Shown: piece after piece, positions 27,814 to 35,918 of the stretch
How the letters are laid out: every line of letters begins with the position of its first letter
How positions within the stretch are numbered: position 1 is the stretch's first letter
Source of the DNA: Prevotellaceae bacterium UBA2744
Lineage (GTDB): Bacteria > Bacteroidota > Bacteroidia > Bacteroidales > Bacteroidaceae
DNA length: 64,000 nucleotides
Direction: 5' to 3'
Assembly (NCBI GenBank): GCA_002353575.1
Contig: DEJQ01000009.1
Location: 5,900 to 69,899 of the forward strand
The notes under the pieces: generated by a model
What the model was told of the DNA's origin: nothing
The model's database searches: none
Seen by the model: only the letters and a program-made list of their open reading frames with translations
Made by a program: the position numbers and the translations under genes

Positions 27814-27825
27814 ATTCAGTTAACT

Positions 27826-28653
27826 TTATTTCTTGTTACGTCTTTCAATTATGTACTTGTTTGACAACTTCTTCGGCGCACGAGTCTTGAGACCCTTAGC
27901 ATAAAGACCGTTGCGAGAACGTGGGTGACCACCTGTCTGGCGTCCTTCACCACCACCCATTGGGTGATCGATTGGGTTCATTACAACACCACGGTTGTGT
28001 GGACGGCGACCAAGCCAGCGGCTGCGGCCTGCCTTACCAGAAGATTCAAGTGCGTGGTCAGAGTTGCTGACGCTACCGATAGTAGCACGACAAACTGAAA
28101 GTACCTTACGAATTTCACCTGAAGGGAGTTTGATTACGCAATACTTACCTTCGCGTGAAGTTAACTGAGCGAAATTGCCGGCTGAGCGGACCATCTTAGC
28201 ACCCTGTCCAGGCTTGAGCTCAATATTGTGGATAACAGTACCCACAGGAATCTTCTCAAGTGGCAGTGAGTTGCCAAGGTCTGGAGTAGCATCTGCACCA
28301 GACATAATCTTGTCACCAACCTTCAATCCGTTAGGAGCAACAATGTAACGTTTTTCACCGTCAGCATAGAATACGAGAGCAATACGAGCAGAACGGTTTG
28401 GATCGTACTCGATTGTCTTTACTACTGCGGGAATTCCGTCCTTTTCTCTCTTGAAATCGACAAAACGTAGAAGTCTCTTGTGACCGCCACCTCTGTAGCG
28501 TACTGTGATGCGTCCCTGATTGTTACGACCACCTGTGCTACGCTTTCCGAAAACAAGACTTTTCTCTGGTACTGATGTAGTAACATCATCGAAAGTACCA
28601 ATAGCTTTGTGACGCTGACCAGGAGTTACTGGTCTGAATTTACGAATACCCAT
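27826..28653 (-). CDS. rplB: 50S ribosomal protein L2
   Basis: 275 aa from ATG 28653 (MGIRKFRPVTPGQRHKAIGT). The reading frame is open 24 codons further upstream, but that would overlap rplW and does not resemble L2, so the internal ATG is chosen. The peptidyl-transferase-associated region is intact (GVVMNPIDHPMGGGEGRQTG, with the conserved His). 4 nt after rplW. Confidence 0.97.
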   Translation of the reverse strand: MGIRKFRPVTPGQRHKAIGTFDDVTTSVPEKSLVFGKRSTGGRNNQGRITVRYRGGGHKRLLRFVDFKREKDGIPAVVKTIEYDPNRSARIALVFYADGEKRYIVAPNGLKVGDKIMSGADATPDLGNSLPLEKIPVGTVIHNIELKPGQGAKMVRSAGNFAQLTSREGKYCVIKLPSGEIRKVLSVCRATIGSVSNSDHALESSGKAGRSRWLGRRPHNRGVVMNPIDHPMGGGEGRQTGGHPRSRNGLYAKGLKTRAPKKLSNKYIIERRNKK

Positions 28654-28657
28654 TTTT

Positions 28658-28951
28658 TTAAATGTTACTATAGAAATCGATAGTTTCCCCTTCGGCAAGA
28701 GTGACGATAGCCTTCTTGTAGGCATTTGTCCTACCCTTGATCACACCAGACCTTGTATAGCGGCTCTTACGCTTACCAGCGTATTTGATGGTGTTGACAG
28801 AAACTACATTTACGTTATACTTAGCTTCAATTTCTTTTTTTATCTCAATCTTATTGGCACTAGGAAGCACAATGAAGCCGAACTTGTTATTCTGCTTCTC
28901 TGAAATTGCTGTCATTTTTTCCGTTACCAATGGTTTTACAACATATCCCAT
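28658..28951 (-). CDS. rplW: 50S ribosomal protein L23
   Basis: 97 aa. Core KPLVTEKMTAISEKQNNKFG and NVVSVNTIKYAGKRKSRYTR. It forms the docking site for trigger factor and SRP at the exit tunnel. A GGAGGT Shine-Dalgarno precedes the ATG. Confidence 0.96.
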   Translation of the reverse strand: MGYVVKPLVTEKMTAISEKQNNKFGFIVLPSANKIEIKKEIEAKYNVNVVSVNTIKYAGKRKSRYTRSGVIKGRTNAYKKAIVTLAEGETIDFYSNI

Positions 28952-28963
28952 ATCGTGACCTCC

Positions 28964-29593
28964 TTACTTGTTTAAAGTTTCGTCAATAAGCTTCACCGCA
29001 TCTTCAGTCATAACAAGAACATTTGCATTCATTACCTTATAAGTATTGAGTGCAGATGCAGTCATCACCTCGACACGCTGAATGTTACGAGTTGACAAAT
29101 TTACGTTCTTTTTTACTTCAGACAAAAGGATTAGCACCTTCTTATCTGCGACTTTAAGATTATTTAACATCTCAACCGCATCTTTTGTCTTTGGAGCTGC
29201 AAAATCGAAGTCCTCAACTACGACAATTGCATTCTGCTGAGCCTTGTATGAAAGTGCGCTCTTACGAGCAAGAAGCTTAACTTTCTTGTTCAGCTTGAAC
29301 CAATAGTCACGTGGACGTGGACCGAACACTCTACCACCACCACGAAGCACTGGAGACTTAATATCACCACGGCGAGCGCCGCCACCGCCCTTCTGACGGA
29401 TGAGCTTGCGAGTAGAACCGGTGATTTCGCTTCTTTCTTTCGACTTGTGAGTACCCTGGCGCTGAGCAGCGAGATACTGGTTTACGGCAAGGTAAATAAC
29501 GTGGTCGTTAGGTTCAATTCCGAAGATTGCATCGTTCAGAACTACCTTCTTGCCAGTTTCCTGACCTTTAATGTTTAATACTGAAACTTCCAT
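28964..29593 (-). CDS. rplD: 50S ribosomal protein L4
   Basis: 209 aa. The extended rRNA loop TRKLIRQKGGGGARRGDIKS and GGGRVFGPRPRDYWFKLNKK is intact. In E. coli L4 represses the S10 operon by a leader hairpin; whether this occurs here is unknown. 3 nt after rplC. Confidence 0.97.
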   Translation of the reverse strand: MEVSVLNIKGQETGKKVVLNDAIFGIEPNDHVIYLAVNQYLAAQRQGTHKSKERSEITGSTRKLIRQKGGGGARRGDIKSPVLRGGGRVFGPRPRDYWFKLNKKVKLLARKSALSYKAQQNAIVVVEDFDFAAPKTKDAVEMLNNLKVADKKVLILLSEVKKNVNLSTRNIQRVEVMTASALNTYKVMNANVLVMTEDAVKLIDETLNK

Positions 29594-29596
29594 TGC

Positions 29597-30211
29597 TTAC
29601 TTCTTGATTTTAATAATTGAACCCTTACATCCTGGCACACTACCCTTTACGAGAAGCAGATTGTGCTCTGGAATTACCTTAATAACCTGCAGGTTGTGTG
29701 TAGTAACCTGTTCGTCGCCCATGTGTCCACCCATGTGGAGGTTCTTGAACACACGCGACGGAGTAGCACACGCACCGATAGAACCCGGTTTGCGCAGACG
29801 GTCATCCTGACCGTGTGTTGCCTGACCGACACCACCGAAGCCCCAACGCTTTACTACACCCTGGAAACCCTTACCCTTAGAAGTTCCAGTAACGTCAACA
29901 TAAGCTGCGTCGTTGAAGAACTCTACAGTGATAACATCGCCCAGATTGTACTCTTCGTCAAACGTGAACTCGGCCAAGTGTCTCTTTGGAGTTGTACCCG
30001 ACTTGGCAAAGTGACCTTTCATAGGTTTGCTGACGTTCTTCTCCTTTGCATCTGCAAAACCAATCTGAACAGCAGCATAACCGTCTTTTTCAACGGTCTT
30101 CACCTGAGTAACAACACAAGGACCGGCTTCGATAACAGTGCACGGTACATTCTTACCGTCGGCACTGAAAACGGATGTCATTCCGATTTTTCTTCCAATT
30201 AATCCTGGCAT
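29597..30211 (-). CDS. rplC: 50S ribosomal protein L3, first gene of the S10/spc unit here
   Basis: 204 aa. MPGLIGRKIGMTSVFSADGK start, GTSKGKGFQGVVKRWGFGG and HMGGHMGDEQVTTHNLQVIK, all L3 hallmarks. In other Bacteroidales rpsJ normally lies just upstream. Here rpsJ is 5.7 kb away behind an accessory island, and rplC has its own promoter and a leader of about 180 nt. Confidence 0.97.
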   Translation of the reverse strand: MPGLIGRKIGMTSVFSADGKNVPCTVIEAGPCVVTQVKTVEKDGYAAVQIGFADAKEKNVSKPMKGHFAKSGTTPKRHLAEFTFDEEYNLGDVITVEFFNDAAYVDVTGTSKGKGFQGVVKRWGFGGVGQATHGQDDRLRKPGSIGACATPSRVFKNLHMGGHMGDEQVTTHNLQVIKVIPEHNLLLVKGSVPGCKGSIIKIKK

Positions 30212-30394
30212 TTCAGTTTAGAATTTAAAAAATAATGTGTATATATATCTGTCTTTTCAAGTGGCATCTTGCATTCTTACAACTCACAACACACTTAAAA
30301 AGAACTACATCACTACTTCCGAACTGAAGGTAATTCATTCTTTCTCAAGGTATTGTTAGCCGTAAAGCCAGCGCAATACGCACTTTAGCGGGTG
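30212..30394 (-). promoter_or_regulatory. 5' leader of the rplC operon
   Basis: About 180 nt of untranslated RNA between the promoter at 30395-30425 and the rplC ATG. I found no strong hairpin in it. Its length leaves room for r-protein feedback control, as with the S10 leader of E. coli, but that is inference only. Confidence 0.35.
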
Positions 30395-30425
30395 CAAAGG
30401 TACGCATAATACATGAGGCACGCAA
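30395..30425 (-). promoter_or_regulatory. Bacteroidetes-type promoter of the S10/spc/alpha operon
   Basis: Minus-strand TACCTTTG at 30402-30395 is a perfect TAnnTTTG -7 box. A TTG at 30425-30423 lies 20 bp upstream as a partial -33 box. It is positioned to start the rplC transcript. Confidence 0.7.
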
Positions 30426-30623
30426 CACATCTTATAAACTTTATCGCAAGATTTAAGTTTTTTTTGCACTTCGGACGTATAGAACTGCCCGAAGCTTACT
30501 TTTATTGGGCAAAGACCAGCCAGTTACTGGCAAGATAGATGCTAATGCCTTGCGCGACATCACAGAGAACCAAGTCCCTACTGCAAAAGAGGTGGCGACT
30601 TTAAAAACCATTTGGATTAAATC
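30426..30623. other. Intergenic region with a coding-like remnant on the plus strand
   Basis: No complete gene. From about 30505 to 30620 the plus-strand frame reads protein-like (KIDANALRDITENQVPTAKE, then VATLKTIW) but lacks a proper start codon and runs into the terminator of the neighbouring minus-strand gene. It may be the decayed C-terminal end of an unidentified gene, left when the accessory island formed. Confidence 0.25.
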
Positions 30624-30670
30624 AAAAATAGCAGGAGCATGTCAGTTGATTCGACACGCTCCTATTTTGT
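30624..30670 (-). terminator. Rho-independent terminator after the small peptide gene
   Basis: An 11-bp stem (30633-30643 with 30653-30663, one G-U pair), a 9-nt loop and flanking A/T runs giving TATTTTTG on the minus strand, 22 nt after the stop at 30693. Confidence 0.85.
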
Positions 30671-30692
30671 TTTCTATTTACCTCTCGGACTT

Positions 30693-30887
30693 TTACCAAA
30701 GGTCTTTGAGTTCATCGCCTTCAAAGGTGATGTCAATTTCACCATCTCTGAATGCAGGTTCAAGCAGACCGTCTTCATCCAGGCCGCCATAGCCTATTTC
30801 CTTATCGCCTCCACTTATGGCGGAAAGTGTTACTTCGCTTGCAAATTTCACAGTCTCCACTTCAGGAGTTATATATTCTTTTTTCAT
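30693..30887 (-). CDS. Small acidic peptide, cassette partner 1
   Basis: 64 aa, not recognised as a named family. It opens MKKEYITPEVETVKFASEVT, then LSAISGG, and continues as a very acidic, Gly-rich tail (GYGGLDEDGLLEP, EGDELKDLW). It has no Cys and no clear signal peptide. A GGAG lies 4 nt before the ATG. It starts 14 nt after the cohesin-like gene and ends in a strong terminator, so the two genes share a transcript. The pattern MKK-x-Y-x2-P-x2-E-x-VK and the later GGL-x-DE recur in the peptide at 53572-53742. The Gly-Gly after residue 25 could be a processing site of a leader peptide; this is speculation. Confidence 0.75.
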   Translation of the reverse strand: MKKEYITPEVETVKFASEVTLSAISGGDKEIGYGGLDEDGLLEPAFRDGEIDITFEGDELKDLW

Positions 30888-30901
30888 GATACTCCATATT
30901 A

Positions 30902-32140
30902 TTATTTAATAATGATTTTCTTTCCGTCAACTATATACATACCTTTTGGCAGGGAGTGTATATCAACATTGTTTCCGAGGAACATTCCTTCAATAGTGTA
31001 AACTCCATGAACAGAAGCGTTATCTGAGTTCACAGCCTCAACACCTGTGGCAGAGCTGTCTATCACATAGAATACCTTTACGTTCGAATCTTCAATGTCC
31101 GGTAAGACATCGAGAAATTCAAAATACGCCCTGAAAGCTTTCATCTTAGTATTGCCAGCAGAATACCAGAATTTATTGTTGTTTAGGAAGAGAGTGTTTT
31201 TATCAAGCATAGTCTGTGCTCTATATGTGCCATAAAAACCGCTATATACCACACGCCTGCTACCAGTCTTGCCATTGTCATATTCAACATAAGCCTCATC
31301 TACTGAAATATCTACACCGTCAACAGTAAATTCATCAATAGCATTACTTGTCTTAATGATATACGGATGATTCGCCTCCAACTCTGTAACATCCGCAAAA
31401 TGCACTTTTATACCCTTCACATTATCATCATCATCAAATTCAGTATCGACACCTATAAAGTCAGATAACTGGACATCATCTCCAAAGGCAGCTTTCAACT
31501 GTTCATTGCTCATAGCAAACGGCAGCACTATTGTACTCCACTCGTTTGCTTTTATAGTGCGTCGAACTCGTACATCAACCCCTGTCGCATCAGAAGGTGG
31601 TGTAGTCGAAGTCTCATCAAGAACGGTTCTTGTATCTCCAGGCTCTGTAATAGTAATGGTAAAGTCAACATTAGCAACATTGTGGACACTACCATTCTCT
31701 GCGGAAATTTGAGCATTAGTTAGATGAGCATTCAAAACATCGCCTGTTGTGACTGTCGCTCCGTCTTTTACTTTCAACTTAAAAGATACTAATGTGCCCA
31801 TCTGTTTATTTAGAGGGTCACTATTAGCATTTAGACAGGCCACTTTCAGATATCCCTCACTTAAATTGGGGGTAATGGTAGGGGGTTCGGTATAGCAGTC
31901 ACCTGCCATGAACTCCACTTTTGTTCCAGCAGCATTCGTTACAAATGCCAATTGATTAGGAATCTGCAACCAGAAGCTATAACCAGAGCAAGTGCTTTCT
32001 GCATCAAAGCTAAATCTAACCACCACTTCTGCCTCCCTGTTTTGGGGCAGACTTACGTTATCTACACTGAACGAGTCATCAGCCATTGTACTGCTCAACA
32101 TGATGAGCATAGCACAAATCATAATTATGATTCTTTTCAT
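30902..32140 (-). CDS. Secreted protein with cohesin-like domain and C-terminal sorting-type tail
   Basis: 412 aa from ATG 32140 (MKRIIIMICAMLIMLSSTMA signal). A TTG eight codons upstream is open but unlikely. Residues about 22-150 form a cohesin-like beta-sandwich (VSLPQNREAEVVVRFSFDAE, FWLQIPNQLAFV, GTLVSFKLKVKDGATV), the fold that binds dockerins in cellulosomes but which also occurs alone in Bacteroidetes. The middle (VRRTIKANEWSTIVLPFAMS) resembles beta-rich modules common in Prevotella secreted proteins. It ends LPKGMYIVDGKKIIIK. It lies 38 nt after a dockerin-bearing gene, so the pair may interact at the cell surface. Confidence 0.75.
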   Translation of the reverse strand: MKRIIIMICAMLIMLSSTMADDSFSVDNVSLPQNREAEVVVRFSFDAESTCSGYSFWLQIPNQLAFVTNAAGTKVEFMAGDCYTEPPTITPNLSEGYLKVACLNANSDPLNKQMGTLVSFKLKVKDGATVTTGDVLNAHLTNAQISAENGSVHNVANVDFTITITEPGDTRTVLDETSTTPPSDATGVDVRVRRTIKANEWSTIVLPFAMSNEQLKAAFGDDVQLSDFIGVDTEFDDDDNVKGIKVHFADVTELEANHPYIIKTSNAIDEFTVDGVDISVDEAYVEYDNGKTGSRRVVYSGFYGTYRAQTMLDKNTLFLNNNKFWYSAGNTKMKAFRAYFEFLDVLPDIEDSNVKVFYVIDSSATGVEAVNSDNASVHGVYTIEGMFLGNNVDIHSLPKGMYIVDGKKIIIK

Positions 32141-32178
32141 AGTCTTTAGGATAATTTTTAACAATTTGATTTCTTTAT

Positions 32179-34548
32179 CTATTTATTATTTGTAAATGCA
32201 TCAATCTTGCCAACCAAGAAATTTACAATCGTAACGGCATCGCCAATATCAATTTGTCCATTGTGGTTAGTATCTGCTGCAGAGACACTGAAACTCTGAG
32301 AAGGCTTACCGACAAGATAATTGACAATGCTAACGGCATCGCCAATGTCTATCTGTCCATTTCCGCTGACATCACCTAATACATAATCTTGGACTGTCAG
32401 AGAGGTCACAGTCTCAGGCATTTCCAGTAAAGTCCCATTAAGTAAAGAATACTGGGCATTTTGAATACTGATGGCATAAGTCCCTTCAGCCATGTTATCC
32501 GCAATTTTCAATTTCAGAGTACGGATTGTACCTTCATTACCTGTAAGAGACTCCGAGTTACCTGATAAGGCCGAAAGACTATACACATTATTTCCCTTAC
32601 TATTAAAAGTACGCATGTGATCAACATGCCTGTCCGAAAGAACATCAATAAATCTGTTGCTTTCATCTTGAGCAACAGCTACACCTTCGGGCAATACCAG
32701 GTTAAAAAGATAAGCCGTAGCCTCTTGTGCATTCTTCAGTTTTATGTCAACTGATATCTCAGAACCAGAAAGGCTCGTAACAGGCTCTATATAAATGGCA
32801 TCAGACATTGAGGTGATGTCTGTTACATCAACTTCTAAATTTATGAGATCTTCGGCACCATGTTCATTTTCTGCAATAGCAGAGGTTAGTATTGATGGCA
32901 TCATGCCATCCACCATAACTGTCACTCTTGCCTCTGCTCCTTCCTTCACATTTCCCAATTCAACACTCCATTTTCCATTAGTAATAATGCCTTCATAGAA
33001 ATCATCTCCAATTGTAATATACACATTGCCATTACAGATGAGATTTTTGTTTTCCATTTCTGCAGTACCTGAAATAATTCCACTTGTACCACTAGTGAAC
33101 GTAATATTCTTTGGTGGCATACTTTGTGTAATGATGTAGGGATACGATTCACCTTCAACAATAGCCCAGTTATTATTAAAGTCAAATCCGAGTCCTTCGT
33201 AAGTTGTTTTCTTAGTTAATGTTTTTTTTCCATAGCCGAGACCTTGTTGTGCATTCTCAACACTAATGTTATAAGCATCATCATAAACAACCAATTTTGA
33301 GGTTGTAAGTGCAAAGTTGTTTGAGCCTTCAATCTCACTAATTCTATAAATACTACTGTTCTTATCATAAGAGACAAGTGAATCTCCACAGAAAATATTA
33401 CCAGCAATGGTCAAATCATTGTATTCAGCAGAATTGGTGGAACTCTCTAACACTCCAAATATTCCAGAAGCCCCTTCCTTGGAATAGACATTACCTGCAT
33501 CAATATTTCTGCAAATATTTAACTTATTATAGCCAAGTCGGAGTGATGAAGTATTATTAGACGGAATGTTAGTAGCCACAGAAACTATTCCTCCTGCTCT
33601 CTCTACAGAATGAAGAATTCCTGCGAAACAATTATCTACTATAGATGTTTTGATATTCCATTCATGATTATAATAGTTTCTATAGAACCCTTGAAACACA
33701 GTACCAATAATTCCCCCGACATTTTTTTTCCCATTAACATATGCTGAGCAATAATTAGAGCAAATTATCAATTCTTTATTGAAACTTTCGGAGCAAGCGT
33801 CTGAACGTCCTATCAGACCACCAATTTCTTCTTCTCCATTAATCTTTCCACCAACAACAATATTGTATCTTTGACGATTAAAGCCTCTTGATTCAATAGG
33901 AAAAGAACCTATCAGGCCTCCTATATATTTATTACCGTTTACAGTAGGATTTATAACACTTAGCCTTTCAAAATCATCTATTGCTGTTTCCGCTGATATT
34001 GTAGAGTTTTTTCCATGTATGCCAATAACGCCTCCAATATGATTGTTTCCTACAACTTTGGGATTTATTATTGTAATATTATGTAACTTAGCAAGTTTTT
34101 TCATTCCACTATCATCTGAATATTGAAAATATCCTCCAAAGAAGCCCGCTATAGTTCCAACATTGTCTTTGCCTATAACAATAGGGTGTTCTAGGGAAAA
34201 ACTGTGAACTTCTCCACCAATGATAGTTCCGAATAGTCCTACATTATCAGTATTTGACCTATTAACATACAAACCATATATTTTTTTACCATTACCGTCA
34301 AAAGTTCCAGAAAAATCATAAATAGGAGTCCATCCTTGTGTAGGATTGTTGTCAGCAATCCATTCCGTCAGGTTTATATCATTCATTAATTTGTAAGATG
34401 CGCTTAGAGCATTGCGGATTTCAAAAAGTTCATCCGCATTAGTAATCTGATAAGGGTCGTCTGATGTTCCGGCTCCCTTGCCACTGAATTGTGCATATGA
34501 CTGAAAACAACATGTCACACACAGCATGATTAAAAGATTTTGTTTCAT
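32179..34548 (-). CDS. Secreted GLUG-repeat protein with cohesin-like domain and C-terminal dockerin
   Basis: 789 aa. Signal MKQNLLIMLCVTCCFQSYAQ. Residues about 80-480 contain at least five GLUG-like repeats (NVGLFGTIIGG, IGGVIGIHG, IGGLIGSFP, IGGLIGRSD, VGGIIGTVF), probably a beta-helix or adhesin-like stalk. Residues about 595-725 are cohesin-like (ISVDIKLKNAQEATAYLFNL). The last 60 residues are a type I dockerin-like module: two calcium-loop repeats, NGQIDIGDAVSIVNYLVGK and NGQIDIGDAVTIVNFLVGK. It lacks the KG-x-YI tail of its neighbour and ends just after the dockerin. It heads a two- or three-gene operon with the cohesin-like protein and the small peptide. Likely a surface adhesin or scaffold component. 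Confidence 0.82.
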   Translation of the reverse strand: MKQNLLIMLCVTCCFQSYAQFSGKGAGTSDDPYQITNADELFEIRNALSASYKLMNDINLTEWIADNNPTQGWTPIYDFSGTFDGNGKKIYGLYVNRSNTDNVGLFGTIIGGEVHSFSLEHPIVIGKDNVGTIAGFFGGYFQYSDDSGMKKLAKLHNITIINPKVVGNNHIGGVIGIHGKNSTISAETAIDDFERLSVINPTVNGNKYIGGLIGSFPIESRGFNRQRYNIVVGGKINGEEEIGGLIGRSDACSESFNKELIICSNYCSAYVNGKKNVGGIIGTVFQGFYRNYYNHEWNIKTSIVDNCFAGILHSVERAGGIVSVATNIPSNNTSSLRLGYNKLNICRNIDAGNVYSKEGASGIFGVLESSTNSAEYNDLTIAGNIFCGDSLVSYDKNSSIYRISEIEGSNNFALTTSKLVVYDDAYNISVENAQQGLGYGKKTLTKKTTYEGLGFDFNNNWAIVEGESYPYIITQSMPPKNITFTSGTSGIISGTAEMENKNLICNGNVYITIGDDFYEGIITNGKWSVELGNVKEGAEARVTVMVDGMMPSILTSAIAENEHGAEDLINLEVDVTDITSMSDAIYIEPVTSLSGSEISVDIKLKNAQEATAYLFNLVLPEGVAVAQDESNRFIDVLSDRHVDHMRTFNSKGNNVYSLSALSGNSESLTGNEGTIRTLKLKIADNMAEGTYAISIQNAQYSLLNGTLLEMPETVTSLTVQDYVLGDVSGNGQIDIGDAVSIVNYLVGKPSQSFSVSAADTNHNGQIDIGDAVTIVNFLVGKIDAFTNNK

Positions 34549-34608
34549 AAGTTTTCTTCTAATTATATTTCGGATAATATGTACTTATTTGAGTCTACTT
34601 TAAGAAGT

Positions 34609-35232
34609 TTACTCAGTACTTATTATTTTTTCGATTTTGTCAAAAGACTCATTGATTCTATATGTTCCTATACACCCTTTAGCAAAAGCAATCATATTTG
34701 TTGAAATTATATCCCAATAACTTAATTTATTCATTTTCTTTTCATAAAGGACATCTTGGCACGCATTAAACAAATAACTATACTTCCTTTCAATGTATGG
34801 ATTCCTTATGTCTAATTCTTTTACATTTTCAAGAATATTTGCCATACACCAGAATGACTCGTCACTGCCGCCCTTTTGCTGGATTTTAACAAGTGCATAT
34901 CGAGAATAACGATTATTTACTCCGTTATCTAATGCCTCAATGAACTTGGGAAACGTTTTCAACATTGCAGAATAATAATTTTTCAGCATACCACACTGCT
35001 TGTCAAAAACATCCGTACCAAGATAAAGGAACATCAATGCCTCCTCTTCGTATGTCCTACTATAATAAATCGTTGTTTTCAAATTACCTAACATGTCTTC
35101 TTGACCTTTAATGCGAGCTCCACTGGGCAATTCCACATAAAATGAATTTATTGTCCGATTTGGGACCTCGCTTATGTAGCTCCAGTAAAATTCCAGATTT
35201 GTGCGTATATCAGGCGTATCTTCCATCATCAT
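34609..35232 (-). CDS. Orphan 207-aa protein of unknown function
   Basis: 207 aa starting at one of three consecutive ATGs (35232, 35229, 35226). I do not recognise it. It has no signal peptide or membrane helix, is mainly alpha-helical in appearance (EEEALMFLYLGTDVFDKQCG, LKNYYSAMLKTFPKFIEALD) and is Tyr/Asn/Lys-rich and AT-rich relative to the flanking ribosomal genes, which suggests acquisition from elsewhere. Its mRNA carries a leader of about 330 nt with a complex inverted-repeat structure, starting from a perfect promoter at 35568-35599. The next gene begins 60 nt after its stop. An immunity-type or phage-derived role is possible but unsupported. Confidence 0.65.
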   Translation of the reverse strand: MMMEDTPDIRTNLEFYWSYISEVPNRTINSFYVELPSGARIKGQEDMLGNLKTTIYYSRTYEEEALMFLYLGTDVFDKQCGMLKNYYSAMLKTFPKFIEALDNGVNNRYSRYALVKIQQKGGSDESFWCMANILENVKELDIRNPYIERKYSYLFNACQDVLYEKKMNKLSYWDIISTNMIAFAKGCIGTYRINESFDKIEKIISTE

Positions 35233-35285
35233 GTTGTTTAAACCTCTTCAGTCCCAAGTAGAGATTTTTTATGGTTCATACATGA

Positions 35286-35560
35286 AGCGTGGAACTGTAT
35301 GTCCACATCTTCAAGGCGAGGGTCGTAGGAAGTACCCGAATAACAAAGATGGTTGATATAACAGTTCCACGCTCAAGGCGTGAAGCCGCTATGTTCCACT
35401 TCTGTTATTCAAGGTGTAGCACGTGTGGCACACGAGCCTTCCTCAAAACTTTTTTGCAAAGATTGAAAATTTCCTACGTTTTCGCCTTGCAAGAAAGAGC
35501 ATAACGCTTCTATTTTTACTATGTTACGGTGCAGAGCACCAGTAGAAGACAACTCTTCTA
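35286..35560 (-). ncRNA. Highly structured candidate RNA in the leader of the orphan gene
   Basis: Nested inverted repeats, read on the minus strand as the promoter suggests. Closing helix: 35312-35319 with 35482-35489 and 35324-35331 with 35471-35478, joined by three G-T wobbles to give about 19 bp with one bulge. Inside: GAATAACA (35338-35345) with TGTTATTC (35403-35410), a CACGC/GCGTG hairpin (35368-35382) and a CGTGT/ACACG hairpin (35422-35434). Outside, toward the 5' end of the RNA: GGTGC/GCACC (35528-35540) and a 7-bp stem with a 4-nt loop (35543-35560). A 12-nt perfect inverted repeat (35286-35297 with 35362-35373) competes with the inner hairpin and lies nearest the start codon. The design resembles a regulatory switch or a compact ncRNA. 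I cannot assign an Rfam family. Confidence 0.6.
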
Positions 35561-35567
35561 ATCGCGG

Positions 35568-35599
35568 CAAAGATAAAGACATTATATATAAAATGCAAA
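35568..35599 (-). promoter_or_regulatory. Perfect Bacteroidetes promoter of the structured RNA / orphan gene
   Basis: Minus-strand TTTG at 35599-35596, a 20-bp spacer, and TATCTTTG at 35575-35568. It lies just upstream of the structured region and about 335 nt upstream of the orphan gene ATG, so a long leader is predicted. Confidence 0.75.
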
Positions 35600-35857
35600 G
35601 GAAACTAAAATTTTTTCATGCTATCATGCTATCATACTACAACTACACCTACATTTAAGGATTTTCGAGGTTTTCGCCTATACCTCACCTGGCTTCATCC
35701 CATTATTCATCGGGGATAGAGAGGTATCGAATGAGGTATCAGCAAAAAAAATCCGGTTCGTACGCACAGCAAAAAAATTTCGTACGCACAGCAGCAAAAA
35801 ATATATGAGAGGGCGAGGACAGGGCGTTTAAATTTTGTTCAGTACAATCTTGTGCAA
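35600..35857. repeat. Gene-free stretch with short direct repeats
   Basis: No gene seen. It contains TTCGTACGCACAGCA twice (35757-35771 and 35779-35793), GCTATCAT twice near 35620-35635, and AGAGAGGTAT-type sequence near 35719 that recurs loosely near 56332 in another gene-free stretch. Confidence 0.4.
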
Positions 35858-35890
35858 ACAAAAAAAGGGCATGTCCGAATGAACATACCC
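35858..35890 (-). terminator. Strong terminator at the end of the str operon
   Basis: A 10-bp stem with two or three G-U pairs (35867-35876 with 35881-35890), a 4-nt loop and a following run of T on the minus strand, 28 nt after the rpsJ stop. It cuts str-operon transcription before the accessory island and rplC. Confidence 0.9.
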
Positions 35891-35918
35891 TCTATACATA
35901 TTATCTTCTGTTAGGAGA

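Noticed and set aside
28654..28725. Upstream extension of rplB to 28725
   Set aside because: It overlaps rplW and does not match L2; the MGIRKFRPVTP start is the family N-terminus.
35289..35504. 71-codon plus-strand frame in the structured region
   Set aside because: Its sequence is fully explained by the inverted repeats; no promoter on the plus strand and no protein-like composition.
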